DNA from: Microcebus murinus
Taxonomy: Eukaryota > Chordata > Mammalia > Primates > Cheirogaleidae
Assembly (NCBI RefSeq): GCF_040939455.1
Contig: NC_134115.1
Span: 22,824,727 to 22,888,726 of the forward strand
Direction of reading: 5' to 3'
Length of the DNA: 64,000 nt
Part shown: in pieces, positions 10,201 through 23,614 of the stretch
Layout: each line of letters begins with the position of its first letter
Position numbering within the stretch: position 1 is the first letter of the stretch
Made by a program: the position numbers and the translations under genes
Notes under the pieces: model-generated
Told to the model about the DNA's origin: nothing
Databases searched by the model: none
What the model saw: only the letters and a program-made list of their open reading frames with translations

Positions 10201-11820
10201 TCTGAAATTCTATGATTCTGTATTTTAGAAATAGTATGAATTTTTCTATTGTATGGTTCTATTTTGAATTTCCTTCAGGACCATCAATGAAGATAGCTCT
10301 ATGTAAAGCTTGACATTTGCATAATGCTTCCACAAATACTATTATCTTGGCCTTCACATGTATGTAGAAGAATGAAGAACTTATCTTTCAAATAAGGAAA
10401 TTTGAAATTCAGGAAATTAAGTGTTTTGCTTAAGGTTATGTAAGTAGAAGAGATATTCTGGTTTCTTGGCCATTACATTTTCTTTCTCTTTACTATGTTT
10501 CTTCATATGATCTAATATTAAATTTTAGGCAGTCTCTCTTTGAAGTATGAGAAATTCTAAATGACTGCTATGTATAAACTTGACTGTATATATTTCTGAA
10601 GCTCACAGCTTACCAATCTTAAAGTTGTACTGGAATACGGCTGGCAATACATTTGACAAATCATTATTATCTAATATCAAGAAATTTACTTAGATGTAAA
10701 ATTTTTTCTTAAAGAATCACTGGTTTCTACACATGTTGCTAATCAGTTCCGTACTTTTGTTCTGTTAATTTATTGCCATGGAAGCATAAGCAAGATTGTA
10801 AGCTGTACAACCAAATCTATAGCTGTTGCAGAGTGAGCTCCCCATTGATAAGACCTGCAATTGATGTAACCAACTGAAATTTTGATATGGCACTAATTTA
10901 GTAACTAATTTTGAGCTTAATGCCAACATTACAGGTCAACAAAAAAGTAGAAGAAGGTGTTCTCATAGAAAGAAAGATGCTAAGATTGGTAATGAAAATG
11001 AATGCAACACACACAAAAGTCAATAGTGGTTTAAGAAACAATTCTCTTGACTTTAGCTGTAATCTGTTAAGGGCATTCCAACGAACTGCTTGAGGAGAAC
11101 AATTTAGTCAAGAGAATAAGTCACCACTTAAATGTTTTGCACACTGTCTTGGAAGCCAACTCAGTTCATTAAACAAAATAAAACATAAATGAAAAAGCTG
11201 CCATTGTTTATTTCAGAAATTAAAGATTAAATAATGTTTTCAAGTTTTACTCATGTTCAATATTGTAGGCCAATTATCTGATGCTTCAAAATATTTTTAA
11301 ATCTCATATCCGATGTCTTGAAATTTATTTTTCATTACTTTTCCCTGGGTCTATGAAATTATTAATACCTAGTAATTCCCCTCTTTCCTCAGCTTTGATT
11401 TTTAACAGTCTTCTCTCCCTTCTCCCTCCCTGCCCCACTCCAAAATACACAGCTTTCCGGGAGTATGCCCACCCCCATCCCCAGCCAACTTATAACTTCA
11501 CCCTGTATCAATGGCTACTATTCTGTAAGTTTATAAAAATGTATATTTTATTTTGTAAGTATACAAAAGCATTTGTATTAACATATTTTATATAATGGCT
11601 TTAGGCCACATTTACTCTTCTGTAACTTACTTTTTCCAATTTTATCATATTGATTAGTTTTTACATTCCCTATTTCATAAAGAATTTATGTAAAATTTTA
11701 TTAACAGCTACAGAGAACTCTGGTGCATTAATGTAACTCCTATGTTATGTTTATGACATCTGAGAGTACATATAAACACAATGACAAAAACAAAGTCACA
11801 GAGTCCAAAGTCAATGTAAA
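10200..11820. other. Unassigned AT-rich sequence
   Basis: No gene or clear repeat. The open frame at 11,281-11,595 is AT-rich with no recognisable domain and is treated as chance. Confidence 0.35.
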
Positions 11821-11824
11821 ATAG

Positions 11825-12041
11825 GAGTCGGCAAACTTTTTCATAAAGGGACAGATAGGAAATATTGTAGACTTTGTGGGACATGGTCTCAGTTACAACT
11901 ACTTAACTCTGCTATTGTAGTGCTAATACAAGCATTGATAATACATAAATGAATGGATGTGGCTGTCCTTCAATAAAACTTTATTTATAAAAGCAAAGAG
12001 CGGGCCAGATTTGCTCCATGGGCCATAGGTTGCAAACTCTA
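11825..12041 (+). mobile_element. hAT-Charlie-type MITE
   Basis: It opens with GAGTCGGCAAACTTTTTC, includes CTTCAATAAAACTTTATTTA, and closes with a GGGCCATAGGTTGCAAACTC block. The terminal GTCGGCAAACT/AGTTTGC-type inverted repeats match a well-known mammalian nonautonomous hAT family. It is about 217 bp, noncoding and old. Confidence 0.75.
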
Positions 12042-13130
12042 ATATAAATTGTTTTTTTTTTCCTATTGTGTCAGCCCAAGATGCAGGAGACCACACCTCT
12101 TTCTGGTTTCCTCCTCTTCCTTCTTCCTACGTTCCCCACAAACTTTGCACTCCTTTGTTCAATTAGAGCCCCAGTTCCACCCTAGAAGGGTAGATTCAGA
12201 TCTAGAGGTTCAGTCTATAGCTGTAAAAGTACTTTAGATTTTTCTCAGAACTATTCTATTACCACAAAGGAATTCCCCTGTGCTACCCCTTTATAGAGGC
12301 ACTCCTCACCCCCACCCATCCCTGTCCCTTGGCAACCACTAATCTATTCTTTGTGTCTATTGTTTACAACCCGTTTTTTTTTTTTTTTTTCATTTTTGTG
12401 TCCATATCATTTACCATGAGAACCTGGCACACAAGTATTTAATAACTATTTGCTGAATGAATGGATGGAAATGATTTTAAACGTTCTTTTTTTAAAGGAA
12501 CATTTAAAAAATGGAATCTCTTATATTCATTACCAAAATTCTGATTGGTTGGTTGAAAATTGTGATCAGGTTGTAAAATAATTAAAATCACTTATACTAA
12601 CATTTAAAAAATAATGTTCCTGAGGGTATAAACGAAGCCCACGGAATAGTGAGCGTGATGTGTCAAGACATGGCAAGGAGCTCTTGGAGGGGTTGTTAAT
12701 TGTGTTACACAGGAAGTGCCCTGGCACTTCACAATGGGCAGTTTTTTGGCTTTCACCCAAATCAGGAAGTGATTGTGACCAAAGAGTTTAAAAGGCCCCT
12801 CCCTTCCCCACGCCACGGTAGACACAACTGGAACAGGTCTTTGAAGACTGGTATTAGAGCAAGTCTGAAAGCCACAGTGGTTCACTGTTATTCTGTGGTC
12901 GAACCTTCAAGAACTCCTCTGCTACAGCGATTTCTTAGAGGAGGCCTTGGACAAGTTATAAGTGAGGAGTATCCTGTATGTCACATGCTATACAAACAGC
13001 AAAAGCTGCATGGAAGACCATTAGCTGAACCCAAACGCTGTAAACATAAAGTGGACTAGCCCAGTGGCCCTCAACTTGGGCCACATCAAGATTTTTCTAA
13101 GGGTTGTGTAGGCATATATTGAGACGTTCA
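12042..13130. other. Unassigned sequence with old repeat scraps
   Basis: The segment at 12,240-12,370 (CCCTTGGCAACCACTAATCT) resembles the antisense L1M 3'-end block also seen at 17,520. A T-run lies at 12,375-12,390, and a MIR-end-like trace (TTGCTGAATGAATGG) near 12,450. The 119-codon open frame at 12,700-13,059 begins with TTG, not ATG, and has no recognised domain. Confidence 0.4.
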
Positions 13131-13135
13131 ATTTT

Positions 13136-13450
13136 ACGCTGGACATGGTGGCTCACACCTGTAATCCCAGCACTTTGGGAGGCTAAGGTAGAAGGATCGA
13201 TTGAGGCCAGGAGTTAGAGACCATCCTGGTCAACATTGTGAGACCTTATTTCTACAAAAAAAAAAAAAAAAGAAAAGAAATAATTAGCTAGGTTTGGTAG
13301 TGCACATCTGTAGTCATAGTTACTTAGGAATCTGAGGCAGGTGAATGTCTGAGTCCTTCTGAATCCAGGAGTTCGAGGTTACGGTGAGCTATGATCATAC
13401 AACTCTACTCTATCTTGGGCCACAGAGCAACACTTCATCTTTTTTACAAA
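13136..13450 (+). mobile_element. Alu SINE, sense (old)
   Basis: Dimeric Alu: the first arm starts GGACATGGTGGCTCACACC, the middle A-run is at 13,256-13,280, and the second arm ends with a CACAGAGCAACACTTCATC block and a short A-tail. Strongly diverged, AluJ-like. Confidence 0.9.
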
Positions 13451-15875
13451 AAAGATATTCAATGTTAGGTCTTCAACTTCTGTATATATTCCTAAAATTG
13501 CAGTAGCTAAGATTCGAGTCTGAGTTCACAATAGCTCTTCTCCCACTTAACAAAACAAAGTCATTTCTTCTCATTCACCCCCAAATCTTTCCGGTATACA
13601 TAAATTTCAAGAGTGCCAAATAAAAGAGGCTTCCTTAACAATCAATCAAGCTACCATAACCTGGTAAGACTATCTGTCATATATATTGCTGTGAAAGGTG
13701 AAGCTTGTTCTTGGAAAATTGGTATTTTTATCCTTGTTGGCATATTTAGAATTCATACATATGATAGAATAGGGTGGTAGTTAGTAGTGGTGATAAATTT
13801 CTTCAATCCCATACCTATTAAGACTGCATAGCTCTGAGGGAAGTTCCCATAAGAACAAAGCAAAGTGGTAGAAAATATTGAAGACTGAGACAACTTTAAA
13901 AAATATTAAAATACAAGTTCATTTCAGCTATTCTCCATTCTTATCCTTATGCCATATAATTAGCAGAGAACAAAAAGCATTTTCCAACAGCCAGAGCAGT
14001 ATAGACCACTGTTATTCATTCTTTTAAATATAGCTTGAATATTTCTCAGTACTACCAAAATTTTCAAGATACAGTGAGTAAAAGCCATGGTTAAAACTTC
14101 AATGTGATTTTTTTTTTTTTTAAGACTTGAGATGTGTTACTTAATAGTAATAGCTATTTTATCAAAATGTATTTTGAAATGTTTATTTCAAACACAGTAA
14201 ATCTTTATTTTATTGTATCCCATAAAATATTTAGCATTTCCATTTCCTATTAACAAAAATTATAACTATGCTAGCCAATCATCTAATTAATTTTTAGCAG
14301 TATATGCCCTTTCATAAAGTATGGAAGTAAAGTTTGATTGTAATGCCTAAGGAATAAATGGAGCTTTTTCTGATCTTTAAAATTTGATTCTTATTTAATT
14401 ACTCCTAAAAGTCAAGCATCAGAATATAGTTACTAAATTCCATGACTTTTTTATCATACTTCTTGATTCATAAATAACACAGTTTTAACAACATGTATGT
14501 CATGTTCTCATTAGGTAGAAAATGAGTAATAGGATGTTGATTTATTATCTTAAAAACACATTATGGAATAGATGTATAAATTACATTAATTAATTAGATC
14601 TATAATTTAATCCTGAATAATTTTAGTACTGTATTTTATTGTGCCCTATTATCTTTTCTGTGACTTTTACAAAACATATTCCTTGAAATGCATAAAAGTA
14701 TTTTTATTGCAATCAAAACATAGCATCAGCCTTTTTCTGACAGAGAATAGATCTTATATGACTGATGGGTAAAAATGAGACTCAGCCTTCCTAACTAAAT
14801 TATATGGCAGAGAATTCTCATAACCTGAATAAGCTAAATCTGTAGCTCCAGGGTTTTTATGAATGTATATGTAAAGCTTGTAGTTAAATAAAAGTATTAA
14901 TATTTTATCAAAAAATTACAATTACAAAGGTGTATTAAATTTAACAATATCTTGATTTTTCTCAATTCCTTCTGAAGTTAAAAAAGATGGCTTTAAATTG
15001 CAGAATAATGAGTATAATTAACAATTTTCTAAGTTTGCATAAAGAATATATTTTCTGAAATATAGAAAGTGACTCATATATATAAGTCATAATTTTTATT
15101 TTTTGCAATTTAAAAATATTTTGATAGTTTCCATTTTTTTTTACATTCCATAAAATCAAAGAAGGATCCAGTGACACTGTCAGATGATATATTAATATAA
15201 AAATAAAAACCCTTTGATGATAGAGTATTGTTTGAATTTTGGCTTATAACCAAGTAAAAGTTCAAAGAATCAACTGATATTGCCTTTTAAAAGAAACAAT
15301 AATTTCCATCGCATGTACTTATTTATGTGAACATAGTTTCTCAGTGCTTACATTTATAGAGGCAAAAAATGGAAACAGAATCAATGCTGACCCTTGTCTT
15401 AATTGGCAACAAGCCATTTTCACTATAGATACATGCACTAATTGAGAAAAAAAAAACAATTTATCCCATCAGAGAGCACTTACATTACAATTTTACTCCT
15501 TATTTTTTAATTACATATCCAAATTTGTAATATAATTTAGATCAGTGTTTACAACTCATAACTATAATGACATCTCATTCCAGAAGAAATTTGACCACAT
15601 TAAGACTTATGGTCACAGGAAATTAAACCAATTAAAAATTTTGTGTACATATTTTGTTACATAGTTGTTTAACAGGATGATTAATGAAAGACTTTCATTA
15701 CTATATTTACATGAAATTATGTGAAGGAAGTAGAATGAAAATTTGAACAACCCAAACAAGATATAAAAGAATGATTACAATCTCTGACTGGTAAAGTAAA
15801 GCTTATTCATGTATTTTTTTTAAAAGGATGACTGTGGTATTGAATTATTACTGATTTAGACTCCATAATGTGAAG
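13451..15875. other. AT-rich block free of recognised repeats
   Basis: About 2.4 kb without a SINE, LINE, LTR or DNA-transposon signature that I can see, in a window otherwise packed with them. No coding frame is credible. It may be single-copy noncoding sequence; function is unknown. Confidence 0.4.
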
Positions 15876-15959
15876 GCTGGGGCCGTGGAGGACAGCAGCC
15901 ACTGTCAGAGATCCTTCCAGAAGCAAAGAAAAAGGGGAGAGGGGGATGACATCACAGGT

Positions 15960-16930
15960 CTGAAAATTCTTCATTTTATCCTCACACTCAATTAATAGTG
16001 TGGTTATGCATAGAATTCCAGGCTGGAAGTTGTTATTCCTCTGTATTTCTAAGGTATTTGTCTACTGTCTCCTAGCTTCAGTGTTGCTATTGAGAAGTCT
16101 CAAAGGCATTTTGATTCCTGATCCTTTGTGTCTGACCTATAGTTTACCTTTTTGGAAGCATGACTTATAGTTTACCCTGTTTTTTTTTTTTTTTTTTTTT
16201 TTTTTTTGTGACAGATTCTTGCTTTGTTACCTGGACTAGAGTGCCGTGTCATGATCATAGCTCACTGCAACCTCAAACTCCTGGGCTCAAGTGATTCTGC
16301 TGCCTCAGCCTCCTGAGTAGCTGGGACTACGATGTGTGCTGTGACAGCTGGCTAATTTTCCTATGTTTTGTAGAGACAAGGTCTCACTCTTGCTCAGGCT
16401 GGTCTCAAATTCCTGACCTTTGAGCAATCCTGAATACAGGTGTGAGCCACCATGCCAGGCCATATAGTTTACCTTTTTGGAAGACTCCTCCTTGTCTCAA
16501 GTGTTCAAATATTTCAAAACTGGTATTTTTACTGTTGAATTTTTTTTATCTATTCATTGGACCATTTCAATCAAGAACCCCTAGTTGTTCAGTTTAGGGA
16601 AATATTCCTCTATCATTCCTGTGATTATTTTCTCCCTTCTTCATTGCTAGTTTTTAAATTTCCTTTTTTTTCCTCTCTAATTTTCCATCTCATTGTCTTT
16701 TTGTTCTACTATAAGGGATATTTCCTTAATTTTATCTTTAAATGCCTCTATTTATTTTTTAATTTCTGCCATCAATATTTTTAATTTTCAATCATTTCTT
16801 TTTTGATTCTCTGTTCTTTCCTTTTAAAATAATAGTCTGTTCTTTTTTTCCTGAGTGCAAATCTTCTCTTACTTTCCTGAGCTTATTAAATAATGACTTA
16901 TTTCTAAAAGTTTTCTTTTGTACTTTCTCT
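15960..16930 (-). mobile_element. Old LINE remnant, antisense, split by an Alu
   Basis: T-rich sequence with phrases typical of antisense L1M-class remnants lies on both sides of the Alu at 16.2-16.47 kb, for example a GCTGGAAGTTGTTATTCC segment and TTTCCATCTCATTGTC. Highly diverged, so the family and limits are approximate. Confidence 0.4.
16180..16466 (-). mobile_element. Alu SINE, antisense, with a complex flank
   Basis: It opens with a T30-like run, then GTGACAGATTCTTGCTTTG and CTCAAACTCCTGGGCTCAAG, and ends at CACCATGCCAGGCC. The phrase TATAGTTTACC occurs twice to the left (about 16,139 and 16,160) and once to the right (about 16,464). This suggests a TSD plus an extra local duplication. 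The second arm carries a small deletion near 16,430. Confidence 0.85.
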
Positions 16931-17009
16931 AGGATTTTTGTTTTGTATTTGTTTTGCTTTGTTTTTGTTTACTTTGGCCTATATCATTCCTGTTAGACCA
17001 TGCCTTTTG

Positions 17010-17260
17010 ATACAGTAGTCACTAGAAACATGGCCTATCAAATAATTGAAATTTGGTTACTCTGAACTGAGATATACTATAAGTATAAAATATACTCTAG
17101 ATTTTTGAGAACTTAGAATGAAAAAAGTGTAAAATAGCTCATTAATATTTTCATATTGTTTACATGTTGAGATGATAAAATTAAGGATATATTTAGAATT
17201 TAACCTCTTTACTCATTTTAATTGGGCTACTAAAAAATTTAAGACTATATATTTGACTCA
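17010..17260. mobile_element. Possible MITE fragment, AT-rich
   Basis: The block TTTACATGTTGAGATGATAA resembles TTACATGTTGAAATGATAAC in the MITE-like copy near 59,045. Only the internal part can be matched, so the call is tentative. Confidence 0.35.
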
Positions 17261-17339
17261 TGCTATATTTCAAATGGGTGATTCTGTGTTAGACCCTTAC
17301 CTTAGATGTCTGGTGAATTTTAATTTTATGTATGAGTGT

Positions 17340-17850
17340 GTATAATGGGTTTATTGAAACATAATTCATATACCATAAAATACACCCTGTAAAGGGTACA
17401 ATTCAGTAGCTTGTAGTGTATTCAAAGTGTTGTACAATTATGGTCACTATCAAACATTTTCATCATTCCAAAAAGAAACTCTATACTAATTAGCAGTCAT
17501 TCCCCATTCCCACCTCCCTGCAGTCCTGGCAACCACTAATCTACTTTCTGTTTCTATGGATTTACTTATTTCAGCCTTTTCATATAACTGGAATTACGCA
17601 ATATGTGGCCTTTTGTAATGAACTTCTATCACCTTGCAGAATGTTTTCAAGGTTCACCCACACTGTAGCATGTATCAGCACATCATTCCTTTTCATTGCT
17701 GAATAATATTCCAGTGCATGGATATACCACATTTTATTTATCCATTCATTCCTTGGTGGACCCTTGAGTTGTTTCCACTTTTTGGCTATTATGAATAATG
17801 CTGCTGTCAACATTCGTATACAAGTTTCTGTGAGAACATGTTTTCACTTC
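17340..17850 (-). mobile_element. L1M-class LINE 3'-end remnant, antisense
   Basis: Plus-strand blocks GGCAACCACTAATCTACTTT, TTCATTGCTGAATAATATTC, ATACCACATTTTATTTATCC and GTTTCCACTTTTTGGCTATT occur in the order expected for an old antisense L1. A minus-strand reading includes the NKMWYIHALEYYSAMK-like C-terminal ORF2 segment (17,580-17,813). Old, no intact frame. Confidence 0.8.
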
Positions 17851-20800
17851 TCTTAGGCACTGATAAGCTGGCCAGACTTTTTGAGCATGGGTGTGAGGCT
17901 TGTGGAGCATGGGCCTCCCTGAGTAGGGAGGTGACAAGAGAAGCACTATGTTATTATCCCCAGGTTTTCCCTTTGGGCTGGACAGGTTTCATAGAAAAGT
18001 TCTCTAGTAGCATGCAGGACCCAATCTGTCTGACAGTGTTCTGGAAACCACCTGAGAGAAGACCAGGCTTTTCAACACTCAGTATGTCAATATTCATCTA
18101 TTCCTCCTGTGTCCATATTATACTTCTCCCTTAACTGTGCCTGGAATCCTGCATTTCAGACACTCTCTGGCTTATGCTCCTCAGGGAGAGAGAGGAGAAG
18201 GGCAATACTTGACTAATCACTAATCAGAGTAGAGAAGGGATCAGGGCTGGACCTTCTTCTTAAACAGGCTCTTCTCTGGCTTTTAGCATCACCATCACAC
18301 CTAACTTCAGAAATACCTGGGACAGTCACTTCCCGAGCTTTTGGTACCTTCCATGGAATAGATCGATTTTCCTTTTTGGCTTCTCCACCACCAGCTTAGC
18401 ATTCAGCTTTCTCAGCTTTGCTTAATCTGCTCCAGATTCCCAGATTTTCTGATTGTTGTCTCCTCTCCAATTCTCTTTTGTTTTTGTGGGTGTATATCTT
18501 AAAAATCTTCTTTGTGTAATTTTTGGAGGCTTGAGGAGGGAGTGAAATTAAATGCATGTACTCAATCTTTACCTCAAAGACTCTGCTCCAGGCATTTCTC
18601 AAATGCTTAAGAAAGAGTCCTCCAACCTTCTCTCAAATTGGCAAACCAAATCATCCTTCAAGACTCCTGCATCTTATTGGGGAGTCTGCAGTATGGAAGA
18701 CATAAGCACCTGGAATTCTTTGACTGACTCCCCTACTAGATTGGAAGCCCTTGAAAGCAGGGATTGAGTTCTTTGTTTTTCTTTGTTTCTCCAGGTGCTG
18801 AGTTGGCCCAAAGTGAGTTCACATTAAGTGTCTGTTGACTGCAATTAGTGGGTAGACATCTGGACAGTGATGGCTTAGGGAGAGGAGAGCTTTGAAAGGA
18901 GATGGAGATGCCCAAATCACCCACTTTCCACACGTGTTTTTTGTCCATCCCACATTTTGCTTATAAAGAAGGCTTGTCTATTTAGGGTTTTTCAACTTTT
19001 GAATTTTATGGAGGCAAATGAGGAGTGAAGCCAGAGAAAAAATCATGTCTCCTTTGTCTCCCGACAGTAGCTGGTGACAGTGGTCACATGTATGGTATCC
19101 CTTTGAACTTACAGACAAGCAGAGTTAGGAACAGCTTAGGAAGTCCCCAGGTTTAGGAACTTCCAGAACCTAACCTGTTCTTGAGCTGTGGAGTTTCTGT
19201 AAAATGTGTGTGCACAGAATTCTCCATCTTCCTTGAAGACATGGTTATTCTAGAGGAAACACCTCTTAAATAACTCTGTGCCTTCTTTTCTGCTCTTTGC
19301 TGTCTGCAGCTATGCTGTTTTCTGGTATCTTTCCCCTTAGGTGTTTGGGCCAAGCTTACCTGGGATTAGCTCTCAAATCAGTAAGAGTCAGTTTGGTCTG
19401 AGGATGCTGGCTGCCTTGGCCTCTAGGCCCCTCTCTTGCTGCTCATGCCAGTGCTATTCAGCTCATCCTGTTGTTGCTTTTGTTATCTATGAATTTTCTT
19501 GCCTTTCATGATGTATCCACCATGTCAACCACATGAACTGGCTTTGGACATCTACATGGCTCTGTAGGTGAGTCATATTTTCTTGTGGCATTCCTAGACT
19601 TTGACCTACTGGCCCTTCTGTTTTACGTTTGCTTTAGTTTCCAGTTTAGGTGTTTCTTCTACTATCTTTATTGGTCCATTGGAATAAGCACTGAGATCCT
19701 TTTTTGTCCAGTCTGACTCTCGGCACTGACTACCCCTACTCCACATCCAGTCTTACTCTCCCTTGTGACCAAACCCATTTCTTGTCCTCTGTTTCTCAAT
19801 TCACCCAGTCAAAAGTTGGCAAAGGGGAGTGATGTAGTGCTCAATGCTGTGGCACCTCCTGGGGGCACCGGTAAATGCTTGAATATTCCTTGCAGTTGAA
19901 GTTGAGACATAGATGGGTATGTCAGATGCCTTGGATAAGGTAGATGGGGGCCAGACTACAGACTACACCAGACTCAGCAATGGGGTGCGAACTGAGGCAC
20001 TGGTTCAATGCATGGAATGATGTATTTGAATAACCCTCACCCAGTTGAGGGGTTGCCTAATTGCCTGGAGTAGGAGAAGGTTGTTTGAAAAAAAAATCCC
20101 CCGAAACACCAAACCACTAAAACTTCAACACTAGGCTGCTCAAGGGACTGTGCTGAGAGATCTCCCTCTTACTTTACAACCGTGGGATGTGAGGCAGGAA
20201 GTATTTTTCCCCATCAGCTGGAGATGTGAGCTACAGAGGTCAAAAGCAGAGCAGGGACAACACATGGGCAGCCTGACAAGAGTTTTGGCAGCACAGACCA
20301 TTGCAGGTGACATTTGGTGATGGAGATTCACAGCCAGGCAGTTACAGAGCCCCAGATGGCAACAGCAGTGCGGGTAGACAGTTCAAGGGAGCTGGAAGTA
20401 AAGCTAAGGTCACTGTTTCCCAATACATAGCCCAAGGAGAGTCCCAGGAAGCTCTCCAAGCCAAATGATTAGAAAACAAATCAGAAGGATGGCAAGAGCT
20501 GAGCTGAACATAAGGACAGCACAAATAGAAGCAGTAGGAACATTACATGGAAACTCACACCCGCCTCCTGTGGGACTCTCAGCTAAACACAATAAAGGGG
20601 TTGGGGGGCATCCTGCGTGCTTGCCCCTTGGGAATTAGGTTATATTCCAGGAGGACCTAGGGATAAACCAGTGCTGTAGTCTTAACCTAAGCTTCGTATG
20701 CCGATAAGACCCGGGGTTATGTGCACGTTATCTGGGAAACAACATTACAGAGTGCCAAATGCTTTAAGAGAAATTTAATATTTATGACTCATTGTGGAGC

Positions 20801-21555
20801 TCTTAATCACTTGCCAACTGACTTTCCTATTTATAACAAATTCAATTGTACATAGCCATTTCCTTCCAACGTGAAAAGAAAACACATACACATACACAGA
20901 AATGCCTCATTAAAAAGACTGGAGGGTAACAGGGTAGAAAGAGAAGAGTGTTAGAAAATTGAAAATGACAATTACAATTTTCCCCCAAGTGGCCCATATT
21001 TTTGAGTATGCGGTCTGTTTGCAGTGCTACTTTCATCTTCGTTGTTCTGGGAATAGTGTCCCTTTGGCAAATTAAGTTATTGTAAAAGATAATAGTCTTG
21101 CATTTATATTGCAACTTATTTGTAGGGATTTGAAATACTTGTCTATGGTTGTTGAGCTGCTTTCATTTCCTATGTGAATGCATTTTCCAAGATGTCTGTG
21201 TGGGTAACAGTGTCTCAATTTTTTGTTGAGTGGATGAGTGCAAAATGGCCAGCTTCTTTTGATAGTCATCACAGCCCATAGACAGTTGCTGTCAATGAAA
21301 CTTGGAGTTGGGAGGGCAAATGTATTGTGCACACAGAGGACAGAGAGCTCAGGCTCTTGGCCAGGGAGGGTTGAGATGTTATCAAAAGCAATAAGCAAAG
21401 GAAGAAGTAAGAAGGATACCGGATCTAAGAGGTCAACTTCAAGTTGAGGAAGAGTAGATGCAGGGTGAGACGCAGGATTGGGGTTTGCAGAGCAGAGACG
21501 AGAGATTGAGTTCGATGGAGATGCTGGTGGCATTGAGCAAGGACTCTTCACTTAC
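17851..21555. other. Unassigned sequence
   Basis: About 3.7 kb with no gene or named repeat recognised. Several 60-70-codon open frames on both strands show no family resemblance. AATAAAGGGGTT near 20,590 is polyadenylation-like, but I cannot tie it to an LTR. The 159-codon minus frame at 21,072-21,551, the longest outside L1 and the pseudogene, has no domain I know. Confidence 0.35.
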
Positions 21556-21880
21556 CAGATGCTTCACTTTGAGCTGGTTACTTCATCACTCTATCACAGT
21601 TTCCTAAACTCTTAAAATGGGGCTGATGATAATAATTCCACTTCACAGAGATTTTATAAAGATTCAATGAATTAGTATTTGTAAGGGTCTTATCATTATT
21701 TTAATGTGATTTGTACTTAGTTCTTCGAAGAAGGAAAATTCAGAGGACTGAGGCTTGAGCTTCAATAAATAAACCACAATTCATCTTTATCACACTTATG
21801 TCTCAGTTATCTCTGTATCTCTCCAGCCAGCAGAGTGCCTGGCACACTGTAGCTGCTCAGTAAATACTGATGAATGGCCT
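21556..21880 (+). mobile_element. MIR-type SINE fragments, sense
   Basis: Two adjacent traces: 21,560-21,700 (CACAGTTTCCTAAACTCTTAAAATGGGGCT-type blocks) and 21,795-21,880 (CAGAGTGCCTGGCACACTG followed by GCTCAGTAAATACTGATGAA). They may be one decayed MIR or two. Confidence 0.6.
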
Positions 21881-22489
21881 TGAGTCCAGATCATGTCCTG
21901 CAACCTGTACAGACACTTGCCTGAAGTAGCCCATTTTGGCAGGTTCTTTGAGATGCCGAGTCGTAGACAGCAGGTTGCTCATCCTGGGCTCAAGCTCTGC
22001 ATGTGCATCAGTGCCACTATGGAGTGGCATCCTGGTGAGTTGGACTTTCTCTCAGCCATCAGCGGCCTTCCTGTCACAGTGGGCTGCCATGTGACCATCA
22101 GTTTAAGGACGTCTTGCTAAGCCTATTTTTAAAATAATTATATCAACTATAATAATATACCTGTATATTATTATTACTGACCCAACATTTTCTATTCATT
22201 GCAAATCTATGCTTTAAATGTATTAATAGCCTCTGTTCCCATGGTAACTGTCAAGATGTTAGATATCCTCTTTAGTAATCTTATCTGGGCATAATTAATT
22301 GATCATTTCAATATCAGTCATAATGTACTGAAGGTCCCCAGTTGAGAACAAGGTATGTAAATGTAAGATTTTGGGCTTTATGCCTCTAAACCCTGGCATC
22401 ATGCTTATCACTTTTTAAGGCACTGAAAAATGCTCATGGAAAAAAAGGAACTCATGTACTGCTCAGTAAATGCAGTCCTGAAATATATT

Positions 22490-23480
22490 CAATCATTCAA
22501 TACATATTTATTGAGTTCCTACTAGGTGCCAGGCACTCTCCCACTATCCGGGGATCAAGTGAGAAATAAAACAAAGCTGTTTCTGTAGAGATTTAATTTT
22601 CATGAGTGATTAAAATCTAAACAAGATAATTTTAAATAATGATAAATACTATGATTAAAACACAATAAGGTGGTGGGAGGGATATGAGATTGAGCAATCA
22701 TCACTAAAGGTACTGTGAGGGGTTATTTTTAGGCTGAGACTTGAAATGACCAGAATGTTTAAGGTACACACAGATCTAACATGGGAATGATCTTGCTCTA
22801 GTGGAAAAATAAGAAGGCTTCTGTAGAGTGAGTGAAGGGACTGGAGGACAGGAGGTTAGAGGGGGTGGCAGGGCATGATAGAATGGGGTTTTGTAAGTAG
22901 TTTGGATTTTTTATTTTATGTGGAAAGGGACACTTTGGGGAGATGCGTTTGTGTAGAGAAGTGATACTGCTTGCTGAGACCAATCTAGGTGCTCACAAGA
23001 GAGTGCACTGCAGAGGGACAAAAGTAGAATCACAGAGACTAGTTTGGAGGCTAGTACAGTGGTCCATGTGAGACTTGGACTTGGCTTGGACTCAGATGGC
23101 AACAGTGGTTACGGAGAGAAGTGGATGCATTAAACTGGAGATGTTTTGCAGTTAAAGCCGGTAAGACTTGATGGGTTGGATGTTGAGAGTAAGAAGAAGG
23201 GAGGAATAAGAATGTCTCCTGGGTTTTAGCTTAAGCAATTAGATGGTTTGTGGTGCCATTTACTGAAATGGAGAAAACCTATTTCCAAGCAGGTTTGGGA
23301 GGGTTAGAAATCAATAATTCTGTTCTGGACATATTAAGTTCAAGATGCAATACTGTTTTCAATTTTGATCTCCGTGAGCTACATGGCAACTCACTGGAGA
23401 AGGCTTATCTGTTAAATTTTTAGTGGAAAAAGTGATTATTGGAGAAACTGAAAGAAATGGCTTAGAACTCAAAGAACAGA
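22490..23480 (-). repeat. Ancient purine-rich interspersed repeat, segment 2
   Basis: A/G-rich sequence whose phrases match segment 1 (9.3 kb) and segment 3 (50.2 kb). Examples are GGGTTTTGTAAGTAGTTTGG, GAGAGAAGTGGATGCATTAA and CTGGACATATTAAGTTCAAG. The left edge at 22,495-22,560 (TTTATTGAGTTCCTACTAGG) is a separate MIR-like trace. Orientation is uncertain. Confidence 0.45.
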
Positions 23481-23614
23481 GGTAGGAATCTGCAAGGCTA
23501 TCTTCCATTCTAATGGAGCCTCCTGAGGCTCCCATAGAGGAAGCTAAAATGCAAATCTCAGAATTGTCTCTAGCTCATTGTGGCTTTCTCAGAATCACTC
23601 TGTTCAGGAAAAGA

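Noticed and set aside
12700..13059. 119-codon open frame on the plus strand
   Set aside because: It starts at TTG with no upstream ATG in frame, has no recognisable domain, and no splice signals or conservation can be shown from the sequence alone.
21072..21551. 159-codon open frame on the minus strand, the longest outside L1 and the pseudogene
   Set aside because: The peptide is low in structure, with no signal peptide, domain or family resemblance. One such frame is expected by chance in 64 kb.
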